Shown here in pieces: positions 27,392 to 35,350 of a stretch of 64,000 nt of DNA (position 1 is the stretch's first letter; each line of letters starts with the position of its first letter). Under the pieces are notes generated by a model, which did no database searches, was not told where the DNA came from, and worked only from the letters and a program-made list of their open reading frames with translations. The translations under genes and the position numbers were made by a program. The DNA lies in assembly GCA_949294735.1 (NCBI GenBank), contig CASFII010000001.1, positions 62,001 through 126,000 of the forward strand, given 5' to 3'. This DNA is from an uncultured Coriobacteriaceae bacterium (lineage in GTDB: Bacteria > Actinomycetota > Coriobacteriia > Coriobacteriales > Eggerthellaceae).

Positions 27392-29776
27392 CTACCCTAT
27401 TTTGACAATGGGAGCATAGTCTTTGAGCAACTTTTTAATTTGACCCGTTTTGCTGAATTTAACGTGGAGTGTATCGCCATCAATCTTAATGACCGTGCCT
27501 CTGCCAAATGTTTTGTGATCTACCACATCACCTTTCGCAAAGGTCATTTTTGCGGCAGCCTTCTTGCCTACGTCTGCCCGTGGGAAACTTCCGCTAGTTC
27601 GCTCAGACCTGCCACCTGCACCAGAGGCACTTGAACGACCAAAGACGCGGCCGCCGCCTGCTTCGGTTCCTGAGCCAGAAATACCACGTCGACTTCCGCG
27701 CTTTTCCCATCCAGTACCAGAAAATCCTGAAGAGCCGAGCCCTGTAGTCTGACGCAATTCAGAAGGAATTTCGTGAATAAACCGCGAAACAGGATTTGAA
27801 GAGGTTTGCCCAAAAATCTGGCGTGCATAGGCGCAGGTCAGATAAAGCTTCTTTCGGGCACGAGTAATGGCAACGTAAGCCAAGCGACGCTCTTCTTCTA
27901 TGCCTGTCACATCTGAGACACTGTTGAGGTGAGGAAAAAGGGTTTCTTCCATACCTGCTACAAACACACAGTCAAACTCCAAGCCCTTTGACGAGTGCAC
28001 CGTCATAAGCGTTACCGCTTGACCATCTTCGGCTACCGTATCTAAGTCGGTACGCAAACGAACCCATTCGATAAAGTCTGCCAGCGAATCACCGCGAAGA
28101 ACTCGAACTGGTTCTTCGTTGGTTGTTGCTTCCCCAGGGGTTGATTCTTCATCTTTTTGCCCAGAGCCTTCAGATTCTTCAGGTCGAGGGGCTTCATATT
28201 CAGCATCTTCTTCTTCGTGAGTCTCAGCAAACTCATCCACAACGCCCAGGAATTCTTTGATGTTTTCTATACGACCCCGCGCTTCGTCGGTATTTTCTGC
28301 TTCAAGAGCCGCAATAAGTCCGCTCTTTTCGATAATCATTTCTACAACTTTGCGCAGTTCGCCGCTATAATCTGCAGCTTCGTGTACCAACGCCACAAAC
28401 TCTCCAATGGCACGACGCGTAGCAGGACGAATGCTTTCGTCGGCAAGTGCTAATTCGGCAGCTTCCATAAACGAAATCTGTACCTCACGAGCAAACTGTT
28501 CAATGCGCTCAATGCTCGACTTGCCAATGCCTCTCCGCGGAACATTAATGACACGCTTGGCGGCTATGTCATCGGCGGGATTCACGGTAAGTGTCAAATA
28601 TGCCATGACATCACGAATTTCCTGGCGCTCGAAGAATCGCGTACCGCCTACAATTCGATACGGAACACCAGCGCGCAAAAGCATATCTTCAAGCATACGG
28701 CTTTGAGCATTCGTGCGATAAAACACCGCCACCTGGTTATAAGAAACCCCCTGCGCCCGAAGCTTTTCTATTTCGCCAGCAATCCAGCGTCCTTCGTCGC
28801 GTTCGTCACTTGCCATATAGACCTGGATTTTGTCACCATCTTCAGAACTGGTGAACAATTTTTTGTCTTTGCGATGCTGATTATTGGCAATAACCGCATT
28901 CGCTGCTTTTAGTACATTGCCTACACTGCGATAGTTTTGTTCTAGCTTGACCACATGAGCGTTAGGATAATCCTGTTCAAATTCTAGAATGTTGCGAATA
29001 TCAGCCCCGCGCCAACTATAAATACTTTGGTCGTCATCACCAACCACCATGATGTTTTGATGCGCTTCAGCCAAAAGTTTCGTAATAGCGTATTGCGCGT
29101 GATTGGTGTCTTGATATTCGTCTACCAGTAAGTAGCGAAAACGCTCTTGATAAGCACGTCGCACATCTTCGTGATGCTTGAGCAAAAGATAGGCATACAA
29201 GAGTAGATCATCGAAGTCAAATGCGTTGGCCGACTTAAGACGTTCTTGCAAGCGGGTATATACACGTGCAGCCTGTTTGCCAACTGGATCATTCACCTGC
29301 TGTTCGAAATCTGCAGGAACAATCAGCTCATTTTTTGCGGCAGAGATTCGGTTCATGAGCGCATTAACGGGAAACACCTTTTGATTGATGTCCAGTTCGT
29401 CCATGATTTCTTTGTAGAGACGTTTCTGGTCATCAGTGTCATAGATGGTGAAATTCTTGGTAAAGCCAAGCCGTTCGGCGTCAGCTCGGAGCATACGTAC
29501 ACACATGCTATGAAAGGTTGAAACCCACATGCCGCGCGAACGGACACCTACCAAACCCGCCAAGCGTTCGCGCATTTCAGCTGCAGCTTTATTCGTAAAA
29601 GTGATAGCCAAAATATCCCAAGGAGCAACCTGCAAATCATCTATAAGATGCGCAATACGATAGGTCAAAACACGCGTTTTGCCCGAACCAGCACCAGCCA
29701 ATACTAAGAGAGGCCCTTCTGTACATTCAACCGCTTCGCGCTGTGGCGCATTAAGTCCACTTAAATCAACCGACAT
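27392..29776 (-). CDS. pcrA: ATP-dependent DNA helicase PcrA/UvrD
   Basis: Superfamily 1A 3'-5' helicase used in nucleotide excision repair, replication restart and transcription-coupled repair. The 794-residue protein has the Q-motif LNAPQREAV, Walker A AGAGSGKT, LLVDEYQDTN, GDDDQSIYSWRGAD, TVHSSKGLEF and VAITRARK. The C-terminus (FAKGDVVDHKTFGRGTV onward) is the PcrA Tudor-like domain that contacts RNA polymerase. A Gly/Ser/Arg-rich linker precedes it. ATG at 29776 is preferred over GTG at 29815 because AGGGGAG lies about seven bases upstream. Confidence 0.94.
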   Translation of the reverse strand: MSVDLSGLNAPQREAVECTEGPLLVLAGAGSGKTRVLTYRIAHLIDDLQVAPWDILAITFTNKAAAEMRERLAGLVGVRSRGMWVSTFHSMCVRMLRADAERLGFTKNFTIYDTDDQKRLYKEIMDELDINQKVFPVNALMNRISAAKNELIVPADFEQQVNDPVGKQAARVYTRLQERLKSANAFDFDDLLLYAYLLLKHHEDVRRAYQERFRYLLVDEYQDTNHAQYAITKLLAEAHQNIMVVGDDDQSIYSWRGADIRNILEFEQDYPNAHVVKLEQNYRSVGNVLKAANAVIANNQHRKDKKLFTSSEDGDKIQVYMASDERDEGRWIAGEIEKLRAQGVSYNQVAVFYRTNAQSRMLEDMLLRAGVPYRIVGGTRFFERQEIRDVMAYLTLTVNPADDIAAKRVINVPRRGIGKSSIERIEQFAREVQISFMEAAELALADESIRPATRRAIGEFVALVHEAADYSGELRKVVEMIIEKSGLIAALEAENTDEARGRIENIKEFLGVVDEFAETHEEEDAEYEAPRPEESEGSGQKDEESTPGEATTNEEPVRVLRGDSLADFIEWVRLRTDLDTVAEDGQAVTLMTVHSSKGLEFDCVFVAGMEETLFPHLNSVSDVTGIEEERRLAYVAITRARKKLYLTCAYARQIFGQTSSNPVSRFIHEIPSELRQTTGLGSSGFSGTGWEKRGSRRGISGSGTEAGGGRVFGRSSASGAGGRSERTSGSFPRADVGKKAAAKMTFAKGDVVDHKTFGRGTVIKIDGDTLHVKFSKTGQIKKLLKDYAPIVKIG

Positions 29777-29800
29777 GCGTATACTCCCCTGTTTCGTAAG

Positions 29801-29834
29801 ACAAGGTTTCCGCACCTGTCTGCGAAAACCTTGT
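29801..29834 (-). terminator. Hairpin between the DAHP synthase gene and pcrA
   Basis: Inverted repeat ACAAGGTTTCCGC (29801-29813) and GCGAAAACCTTGT (29822-29834), 13 bp with one mismatch and an eight-base loop. It lies 24 bases upstream of the pcrA start, and 82 bases after the DAHP synthase stop. No T-run follows on the minus strand, so it may be a factor-assisted terminator or a leader structure. Confidence 0.4.
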
Positions 29835-29916
29835 TCTACTTAATTAAAACGACAGTGCACTAGGTAGCTATCTACAAACTAGCTCATACCCACTGCTGGG
29901 CAACTAGTTACTGCCG

Positions 29917-30717
29917 CTACACAATTTTCTTACCAAAAACCGCAGCAATCTTACGAAGCTCTTCCACCAAGTCTGCGAACTGTGCAGGCGTCAACTGCTG
30001 AGGACCATCAGACAAAGCAGTAGGCGGATTAGGATGTACCTCAATCATGAGAGAATCGCAGCCTGCGGCAATAGCGGCCTTAGCTAATGGCGGCACCAAG
30101 TCACGCACGCCAGCCGGATGCGAAACATCCACGCAAATAGGATACAGGCTCTGCTTGTGCACTACGGGAACTGCAGAAATATCCAACGTAAAGCGCGTAG
30201 CCGTTTCAAACGTACGCAAACCGCGTTCGCATAAGACTACATTATTGTTGCCTTCCATGGTGATGTAGTCACAGGCAGAAAGCCATTCGGAAATGGTTCC
30301 CGCAAACCCACGCTTAAAAAGCACCATTTTGTGCGAATCGCGCGTGACGTGACCGATGTTTTTGAGAAGGCTGAAATTCTGGAAGTTGCGAGCGCCTACC
30401 TGCAAACCATCCACATAGGAATGCACCATTTCGCAGTGCGCTGAATCCATAACTTCAGTCAATGTTTTAAGGCCGTATTTTTCACCCGCATCGGCAATGA
30501 TTTTCAAAGCTTCTTCACCTAAGCCCTGAAAAGAATGGGGGTTAGTACGTGGTTTAAACGCCCCACCGCGGATCCAATGCAAGCCTAAATCCGAAACGCA
30601 CTGAGCGATTTCATCGACCTGTTCAGCGCTTTCGATAGAACAGGGACCTGCAAAGATGGTGATTTCGTCGGTAAGGGTGCCGTAATCTGGCAACTTATGT
30701 GCTATTGCTTCATTCAT
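29917..30717 (-). CDS. aroF: 3-deoxy-7-phosphoheptulonate synthase (DAHP synthase, type I beta)
   Basis: First step of the shikimate pathway: condenses phosphoenolpyruvate and erythrose-4-phosphate. The 266-residue core enzyme has FAGPCSIES, the RGGAFKPRTNPHSFQG substrate loop, LQVGARNFQN, VLFKRGFAGT, CVDVSHPAG and the metal/ligand motif LMIEVHPNP. It belongs to the short, unregulated-core I-beta group. The start overlaps the chorismate mutase stop by four bases (ATGA). Separate chorismate mutase and DAHP synthase in one operon suggests the two work as a pair, as in fused Gram-positive enzymes. Confidence 0.93.
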   Translation of the reverse strand: MNEAIAHKLPDYGTLTDEITIFAGPCSIESAEQVDEIAQCVSDLGLHWIRGGAFKPRTNPHSFQGLGEEALKIIADAGEKYGLKTLTEVMDSAHCEMVHSYVDGLQVGARNFQNFSLLKNIGHVTRDSHKMVLFKRGFAGTISEWLSACDYITMEGNNNVVLCERGLRTFETATRFTLDISAVPVVHKQSLYPICVDVSHPAGVRDLVPPLAKAAIAAGCDSLMIEVHPNPPTALSDGPQQLTPAQFADLVEELRKIAAVFGKKIV

Positions 30718-31004
30718 ACCGACGGCGTCTCCTTCATAACTTTCAAAATGGTTGCATAGATTTCTCTGAGATTTTCGTTATAGAGCGGACCTTCGTTGTA
30801 GCTATTGATGCGCTCGAAGATTTCTTCTTCGCGCTTCGGATCATACAAACCCATACGAGCACCAGGCTTTAGTCCGCGAATAACCAACGAATGACCAGCG
30901 CGTTTGTTTAAAAGCGCCACCAACTGTTGGTCTATTTCGTCAATTTTGGCACGATGCTCTTGAATAGCAGCGAGGGTTGCGTTTTCGTCAGGTAGCTGAG
31001 CCAT
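30714..31004 (-). CDS. Chorismate mutase (AroQ fold)
   Basis: A 96-residue all-helical protein. The helix IDEIDQQLVALLNKRAGHSLVI is the CM_2/AroQ signature (arginine and lysine substrate contacts), and YDPKREEEIFERI supplies the second helix. It converts chorismate to prephenate for phenylalanine and tyrosine synthesis. In several bacteria this domain is fused to DAHP synthase to give feedback control; here it is a separate gene overlapping the DAHP synthase gene by four bases. A regulatory role through complex formation is inference. Confidence 0.88.
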   Translation of the reverse strand: MAQLPDENATLAAIQEHRAKIDEIDQQLVALLNKRAGHSLVIRGLKPGARMGLYDPKREEEIFERINSYNEGPLYNENLREIYATILKVMKETPSV

Positions 31005-31172
31005 CGTTTTTCCTTTCCCTCAAAATAAACTCGAATTGCACTTGCCCCAATCCAATTCGATTTGAACATAATAGCAAAAGCACGCAAACATGCCTGTCCC
31101 GTATTTCGTATTGCAACAACTTTTTTATCAAGTTTTGCTATGATACGTCCGTCCTTACGAACAGGAGAAACC

Positions 31173-31592
31173 ATGATTAAAGAACTGGTAAAAGACGAAG
31201 CACTTCTTTCCCAGCCGTGCGAAAAAGCTACCATTGAGCACGCTTCAATTGCCCAGGATTTGCTGGACACCATGGCATCTTTAGATGATGCTGCCTGTTT
31301 GGCTGCCAACCAAATTGGCGAAACAGTGAGCATCATTGCGTATTTAGACGAAAAAGAACAACCACAGATTATGTTTAATCCTGTGCTTAAGCGTGCTTTG
31401 GGCGCCTACAAAACCTTAGAAGGTTGTCTGACCCGCGAAGGTGACACTAAGGTAACACGCTTTGCTCGCATTACGGTTGCTTTCGATGAACTGGTTGATG
31501 GCGAACTGAAGCCTCGCAAACGCGAATTTGTTGACTACACGGCTGAAGTTATCCAGCACGGTATTGACCATTGCAAGGGAAAATTGGTGTAG
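31173..31592 (+). CDS. Peptide-deformylase-like protein lacking the catalytic glutamate
   Basis: A 139-residue homologue of peptide deformylase. Motif 1 is ACLAANQIG (residues 41-49), motif 2 is EGCLTREG (C85, metal ligand) and motif 3 is IQHGIDHCKG with H129 and H133. In active enzymes motif 3 reads QHExDH; here the glutamate is Gly130 (codon GGT). All three metal ligands remain. The protein is also short at the C-terminus. It is probably a paralogue with altered or no deformylase activity; a canonical copy should exist elsewhere. GGAGAAACC precedes the ATG at 31173. Confidence 0.85.
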   Translation: MIKELVKDEALLSQPCEKATIEHASIAQDLLDTMASLDDAACLAANQIGETVSIIAYLDEKEQPQIMFNPVLKRALGAYKTLEGCLTREGDTKVTRFARITVAFDELVDGELKPRKREFVDYTAEVIQHGIDHCKGKLV

Positions 31593-31701
31593 CCCTCCTA
31601 AAGGCACCCTACTTCAGCTCTATTTAAGTTTGCGCTAGTTTTCATTTGACAAACTTTGGTTGGGGCTTCACAATGCGGTGTGCGCATTAGCGTCCATATG
31701 T

Positions 31702-31777
31702 GGGGCATTAGCTCAGCTGGGAGAGCGCGGCGTTCGCAATGCCGAGGCCAGGGGTTCGATCCCCCTATGCTCCACCA
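31702..31777 (+). tRNA. tRNA-Ala (CGC)
   Basis: Complete 76-nt cloverleaf with encoded CCA. The acceptor stem pairs GGGGCAT with ATGCTCC and contains the G3-U70 pair that identifies alanine tRNA. The anticodon loop is TTCGCAA (anticodon CGC, for GCG codons), and the T-arm contains GGTTCGATCC. Confidence 0.96.
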
Positions 31778-31786
31778 CGAAATACC

Positions 31787-31813
31787 ACGCCGTTCTACCG
31801 AACGGCGTTTCTT
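31787..31813 (+). terminator. Terminator after tRNA-Ala
   Basis: Stem ACGCCGTTC/GAACGGCGT (31787-31795 and 31800-31808) with loop TACC, followed by TTCTT. It starts ten bases after the tRNA 3' end and ends 16 bases before the next ATG, so read-through could feed the lyase gene. Confidence 0.75.
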
Positions 31814-31828
31814 ATATAAGGAGCACCT

Positions 31829-33001
31829 ATGTATACCTTCGACAATCCTCCTGATAGACACAACACAAACTGCGTGAAATGGGATGCCAAGGGCGGTAAT
31901 TTCCCCTTGTGGATTGCTGATATGGACTTCGAATGTGCACCTCCTATTAAAGAAGCGCTTCTTAGGCGCGTAGAACATGGTGTGTTCGGATACACTACCG
32001 TGCCCGACTCTTGGTACGACGCCTATATTTCGTGGTGGAAAGAAGAGCATGGGGTTACCTTTAAACGCGAATGGCTTTCTTTCTGCAATGGCATAGTTCC
32101 AGCCCTTTCTGCGGTAGTACGGGCACTCACTGAACCAGGTGATGAGGTTGTTTTGCAAACACCCGTCTACAACATGTTCTTCGCCGCGGTGAAAAGCAGC
32201 GGCAGAACTGTAAACGAAAACCGCCTTCTTTATGATGGAGAGACGTATTCGATAGACTTTGCCGACCTAGAAGAAAAGCTGGCTCTACCCACAACGAAGC
32301 TTTTTGTTCTCTGTAATCCACACAACCCGACAGGCAATATCTGGGATAAAGAAACACTTACCCGTATAGGCGATTTGTGCCGTAAACACCAGGTGCGTGT
32401 AATCTCTGACGAAATTCACTGCGACATTACGATTCCCGAAAAACGCTATGTTTCCTTTGCTGCCTGCGGCGAAGAAAATCTTTTAAATAGCGTTATTTGT
32501 CTGGCGCCTTCTAAGGCTTTTAACCTGGCGGGTTTGCAAACAGCCGCAGTAGTAGTGCCCGACGAACAGTTACGCACCATCGCTTTGAAGGAAATGCAGC
32601 AGGCGGATATCACGCACCCTAATTCGCTAGCTTGTGTGGCCGCTGAAGCTGCTTTTACCCAGGGAAAGCCTTGGCTTGATGAACTGCGCTCCTACGTATT
32701 TGAAAACAGGAAGTTTGCCGAAGGCTTCTTCAAAAAGCATCTGCCCGAAGCAAAGCCTGTTAAAGCAGAAGCGACCTATCTTCTTTGGCTTGATTGCAGA
32801 AGCTTTATGCAAGACACACATGCGTTTTCGACTTTTCTGCAAGAAAATGCGGGGATTATCCTCAACGCTGGAGAAGATTATGGCGCGGACGGAGCAGGCT
32901 TTATGCGCCTCAACTTGGCTTGCTCTCGCACACTTCTTGAACAAGCTTTGGACGAATTTGTCAAAGCGGTAGAGCTTTGGAAAGCGTCACCGCAAGGCTA
33001 G
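31829..33001 (+). CDS. MalY/PatB family pyridoxal-phosphate C-S lyase (cystathionine beta-lyase type)
   Basis: Fold type I aminotransferase-like enzyme of 390 residues. The family start FDNPPDRHNTNCVKWD and PLWIADMDF are characteristic of MalY/PatB C-S lyases. NPHNPTGNIW, SDEIHCDI and APSKAFNLAGLQ (PLP lysine) follow. It probably cleaves cystathionine or other cysteine conjugates to release homocysteine or H2S, pyruvate and ammonia; an aminotransferase is the less likely alternative. AAGGAGCACCT precedes the ATG. Confidence 0.88.
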   Translation: MYTFDNPPDRHNTNCVKWDAKGGNFPLWIADMDFECAPPIKEALLRRVEHGVFGYTTVPDSWYDAYISWWKEEHGVTFKREWLSFCNGIVPALSAVVRALTEPGDEVVLQTPVYNMFFAAVKSSGRTVNENRLLYDGETYSIDFADLEEKLALPTTKLFVLCNPHNPTGNIWDKETLTRIGDLCRKHQVRVISDEIHCDITIPEKRYVSFAACGEENLLNSVICLAPSKAFNLAGLQTAAVVVPDEQLRTIALKEMQQADITHPNSLACVAAEAAFTQGKPWLDELRSYVFENRKFAEGFFKKHLPEAKPVKAEATYLLWLDCRSFMQDTHAFSTFLQENAGIILNAGEDYGADGAGFMRLNLACSRTLLEQALDEFVKAVELWKASPQG

Positions 33002-33230
33002 ATTAAGCGATTCAGGAGGACGTGTCGTATAGGCTTGGAGAAACTCGAAAATACGTCCTCACTGGGTTATCCCTCTGGCTTCGAAACCCAAAAGACACGT
33101 CCCCCTGGGTTCCCCAGGGGTTTCCAACCAAAAAAGTACTTTTCAATCGTAATTTTGCTGTTACAATAGCTGCACTAATGAGGCGCTCAGCTTCATGAGT
33201 GTTCCCCACGACGTTTAGTAAAGGAATTTT
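33002..33230. other. Gene-free segment with alternative hairpins
   Basis: Directly after the lyase stop, GAGGACGT (33016-33023) can pair with ACGTCCTC (33053-33060), or GGACGTGTC (33018-33026) with GACACGTCC (33094-33102); the two pairings exclude each other. A further hairpin lies at 33102-33120. TTTTCA (33140-33145) and TACAAT, 16 bases further on, form a possible weak promoter for the small ORF at 33231. No convincing protein gene is seen in this part. Confidence 0.5.
33102..33123 (+). terminator. Terminator-like hairpin after the C-S lyase gene
   Basis: Perfect stem CCCCTGGG/CCCAGGGG (33102-33109 and 33113-33120) with loop TTC, followed by only three T. Probably a weak terminator. Confidence 0.5.
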
Positions 33231-33344
33231 GTGACCGCCGTAACCTACATTGAACGCGCTTTCATAAAACAACAGGTTCAGCTTCTGAACGTGTTAGTTC
33301 AGCGTGTCTTCAAACGCTCTGCGGCGTCCACTAAAAAATTCTGA
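33231..33344 (+). CDS. Unrecognised 37-residue small protein
   Basis: Short frame from GTG at 33231 to TGA at 33344. AAAGGA lies five bases before the GTG. The product is basic and amphipathic (YIERAFIKQQVQLLNVLVQRV, then FKRSAASTKKF), compatible with a single helix and a cationic tail. A possible promoter lies about 60 bases upstream and a clear terminator starts 33 bases downstream. The frame therefore sits in its own transcription unit, which favours a real small gene or an sRNA over chance. No family was recognised. Confidence 0.5.
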   Translation: MTAVTYIERAFIKQQVQLLNVLVQRVFKRSAASTKKF

Positions 33345-33376
33345 TTCCAAACAATCTTTGTACAGAAACCAATCAG

Positions 33377-33408
33377 GCGCCGCTTTTCACTACGCGGCGC
33401 TGTCTTTT
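33377..33408 (+). terminator. Terminator after the small ORF
   Basis: Stem GCGCCGC/GCGGCGC (33377-33383 and 33394-33400) with a ten-base loop, followed by TGTCTTTT. It separates the small ORF from the first metallophosphoesterase gene. Confidence 0.7.
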
Positions 33409-33498
33409 GGCATTCTCAACCCCTAAAAGTACAGCCTTGGATGTGAACACATTCGTGCCGCGTGCGAAGCAGGCAAGCAACCAAGGAGGAAAAATACT

Positions 33499-34089
33499 AT
33501 GAACTACTACATTGCAGACCCGCACTTCGGGCACTCAAACATCATCCATCACACAGACAGACCGTTTCGTGATGCAGCTGAAATGGACAAACTTATGATT
33601 GCAAACTGGAATGCGCGAGTGAACAAGGATGATCACGTATACATTGTGGGAGACTTTTCGTTTCGCTCAGCTGAAAGCGTGGACACCTATTTAAAGCAAC
33701 TGAATGGTATTAAGCATCTTGTTATTGGCAACCACGATTTCCGCTGGATGCATAAGGTGGATCTCAGCGCCTATTTTGAAGAAGTGGGGCTTATGCTGCA
33801 GACACGGGACGAAAAGCAAGCCATCCTTTTATGCCACTATCCTCTTATGACGGTACCACGCGGATATGTCCAGGTATATGGGCATATTCACAACAACACG
33901 CATGAAAAGTTTTGGTCGTTGCTTTCCACTTACGAAAACGCCTTCAATGCAGCAGTTGAGCTCAACAGCTATATGCCCGTTCCGCTGCCCGAACTGATTG
34001 TGAACAATGAACGTTTCAAGGCTGAATGGCGCGAAGCAGTAGAGCTGGAAGAACTGGAAGAACTGCTGCGCCAGGAGGAAAGCTACTGA
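33499..34089 (+). CDS. Calcineurin-like metallophosphoesterase
   Basis: Di-metal phosphoesterase of 196 residues. Metal-ligand motifs in order: DPHFGH (residues 7-12), VGDFSF, GNHDF, CHYP and GHIHNN. Phage and bacterial relatives of this short family hydrolyse phosphodiesters or phosphomonoesters in vitro; the natural substrate is unknown. The C-terminal 20 residues are strongly acidic. An ideal AAGGAGGAAAA precedes the ATG. A second, different metallophosphoesterase follows 107 bases downstream. Confidence 0.88.
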   Translation: MNYYIADPHFGHSNIIHHTDRPFRDAAEMDKLMIANWNARVNKDDHVYIVGDFSFRSAESVDTYLKQLNGIKHLVIGNHDFRWMHKVDLSAYFEEVGLMLQTRDEKQAILLCHYPLMTVPRGYVQVYGHIHNNTHEKFWSLLSTYENAFNAAVELNSYMPVPLPELIVNNERFKAEWREAVELEELEELLRQEESY

Positions 34090-34196
34090 TTGCTGAATAC
34101 GACGATAAGATGACTGACAAGTAAGCTCGTAGAGAACTTAGCAAAACCAAGTAACAGCAATACTTGTCGTACATTATGTTTTAAGGAGTAGGAGAT

Positions 34197-34925
34197 ATGA
34201 CTATCTATATAACAGGAGACACGCACCAAGACATTGATGTGCACAAACTCTCAAGCAGAGCTTTTCCGCTCGGTAAAACTCTCAAGCGCAATGACTATGT
34301 CGTTGTCTGCGGAGATTTTGGCTGTATATGGCACGGAGACAACCGCGACGACTATTGGTTAGATTGGTACGAAAGCAAGCCGTGGACGACGCTTTTTGTT
34401 GACGGGAATCATGAAAACCATGAGGTGCTTTCCAATATGGAAGTTGGCAAGTGGCACGGCGGTAAGGTTCACTACGTACGCGAACACGTCATCCACCTTA
34501 TGCGGGGCGAAGTCTATACCGTTGATGGTCTGAAAATCTTTTCCATGGGCGGTGCTCGCTCAACCGACCGCGAATGGAGAACCGAAGGAGTTTCCTGGTG
34601 GCCAGGAGAAATGGCAAGTGCCTCAGAAATTGAATACGCATTGACAAATTTAGAAGCCCACAACATGCAGGTAGATGTAGTGCTCACTCATACCGCACCC
34701 AATTATTTGCTTCGCAGCATAGAAAAACACTACGGAGCCACGTGGAAAGAGTTCGACGAAGATCCACTGACGAACTTCTTTGAGCACCTGCGCGAAAACC
34801 TAACGTTTCGGCAATGGTTTTTCGGGCACTTTCATACCGATGCGCTTGATTTAGACTCTAAATTTACTGCGCTCTATAACAACATTGTGAGCTTAGATGA
34901 GATATTTAACCTGAAACACTGCTAG
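34197..34925 (+). CDS. Metallophosphoesterase, second family member
   Basis: A 242-residue protein with GDTHQDID near the N-terminus, CGDFGCIW, DGNHENH, LTHTAP and FGHFHTD, the five metal-binding motifs of the calcineurin fold. It is not a close copy of the preceding phosphoesterase: motif spacing and inserts (the HGGKVHYV and GGARSTDREWR regions) differ. Adjacent placement and direction suggest co-transcription, although 107 bases separate them. The substrate is unknown. It is convergent with a small membrane-protein gene. Confidence 0.86.
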   Translation: MTIYITGDTHQDIDVHKLSSRAFPLGKTLKRNDYVVVCGDFGCIWHGDNRDDYWLDWYESKPWTTLFVDGNHENHEVLSNMEVGKWHGGKVHYVREHVIHLMRGEVYTVDGLKIFSMGGARSTDREWRTEGVSWWPGEMASASEIEYALTNLEAHNMQVDVVLTHTAPNYLLRSIEKHYGATWKEFDEDPLTNFFEHLRENLTFRQWFFGHFHTDALDLDSKFTALYNNIVSLDEIFNLKHC

Positions 34926-34965
34926 GAAACACTTTCTGCTCTGCGTCGCTGAAGAACATAAACGA

Positions 34966-35307
34966 CTACTTCTGGGCAGCGCGGTATACTCCCAAAATGC
35001 CCAGAAGTACCGTCACAATAAGCACAATCACAGGAATAAAGAACGGGATAATCTGATAGAACATACCCTGCGCTACAAACAAAATAGCTGCTTCATATAC
35101 CAAAAGTGCGAACTTACGAATTGCAGGAGAAACGCTTTCACGAAATTCTGACCAGTCCTTTTTGGAAAGATCGTAAAGGGCATTTCCTGAAGCAAACCAG
35201 GGAGGCGCAAAGGGACTGTCTTCAATCTGCTTCGCGAAGCGCGTCAGCATAAAAGCGAAGAAAGCGCAGATTCCGGCACATATGATGCTTGCTACAAGAC
35301 TCTGCAT
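34966..35307 (-). CDS. Unrecognised small membrane protein
   Basis: A 113-residue protein with a hydrophobic N-terminal helix (about residues 5-21), a polar middle (about 25-65, containing SPFAPPWFASGNALYDLSKK) and two C-terminal membrane helices (about 66-84 and 86-106). No family is recognised. Its start lies 43 bases after the dxr stop on the same strand, a position often occupied by rseP in related gene orders, but it shows no protease motif. Confidence 0.65.
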   Translation of the reverse strand: MQSLVASIICAGICAFFAFMLTRFAKQIEDSPFAPPWFASGNALYDLSKKDWSEFRESVSPAIRKFALLVYEAAILFVAQGMFYQIIPFFIPVIVLIVTVLLGILGVYRAAQK

Positions 35308-35350
35308 ATATGCCCCTTTCGATATCTACGCGCTACTGCAAAGATGCTCG

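Noticed and set aside
29877-29909. Hairpin AACTAG/CTAGTT with inner CCCA/TGGG after the DAHP synthase gene
   Set aside because: The stem is interrupted and no T-run follows; too weak to call a terminator.
31111-31144. Promoter TTGCAA ... TATGAT before the deformylase-like gene
   Set aside because: The spacing of 22 bases is too long for a standard sigma-70 promoter.
33024-33200. Plus-strand GTG frame of about 58 codons just after the lyase
   Set aside because: AGGAGG lies only one base from the GTG, too close for initiation, and the frame runs through strong inverted repeats.
33012-33272. 86-codon minus-strand frame in the gap after the C-S lyase
   Set aside because: It crosses several hairpins and the promoter region of the small plus-strand ORF and has no Shine-Dalgarno.
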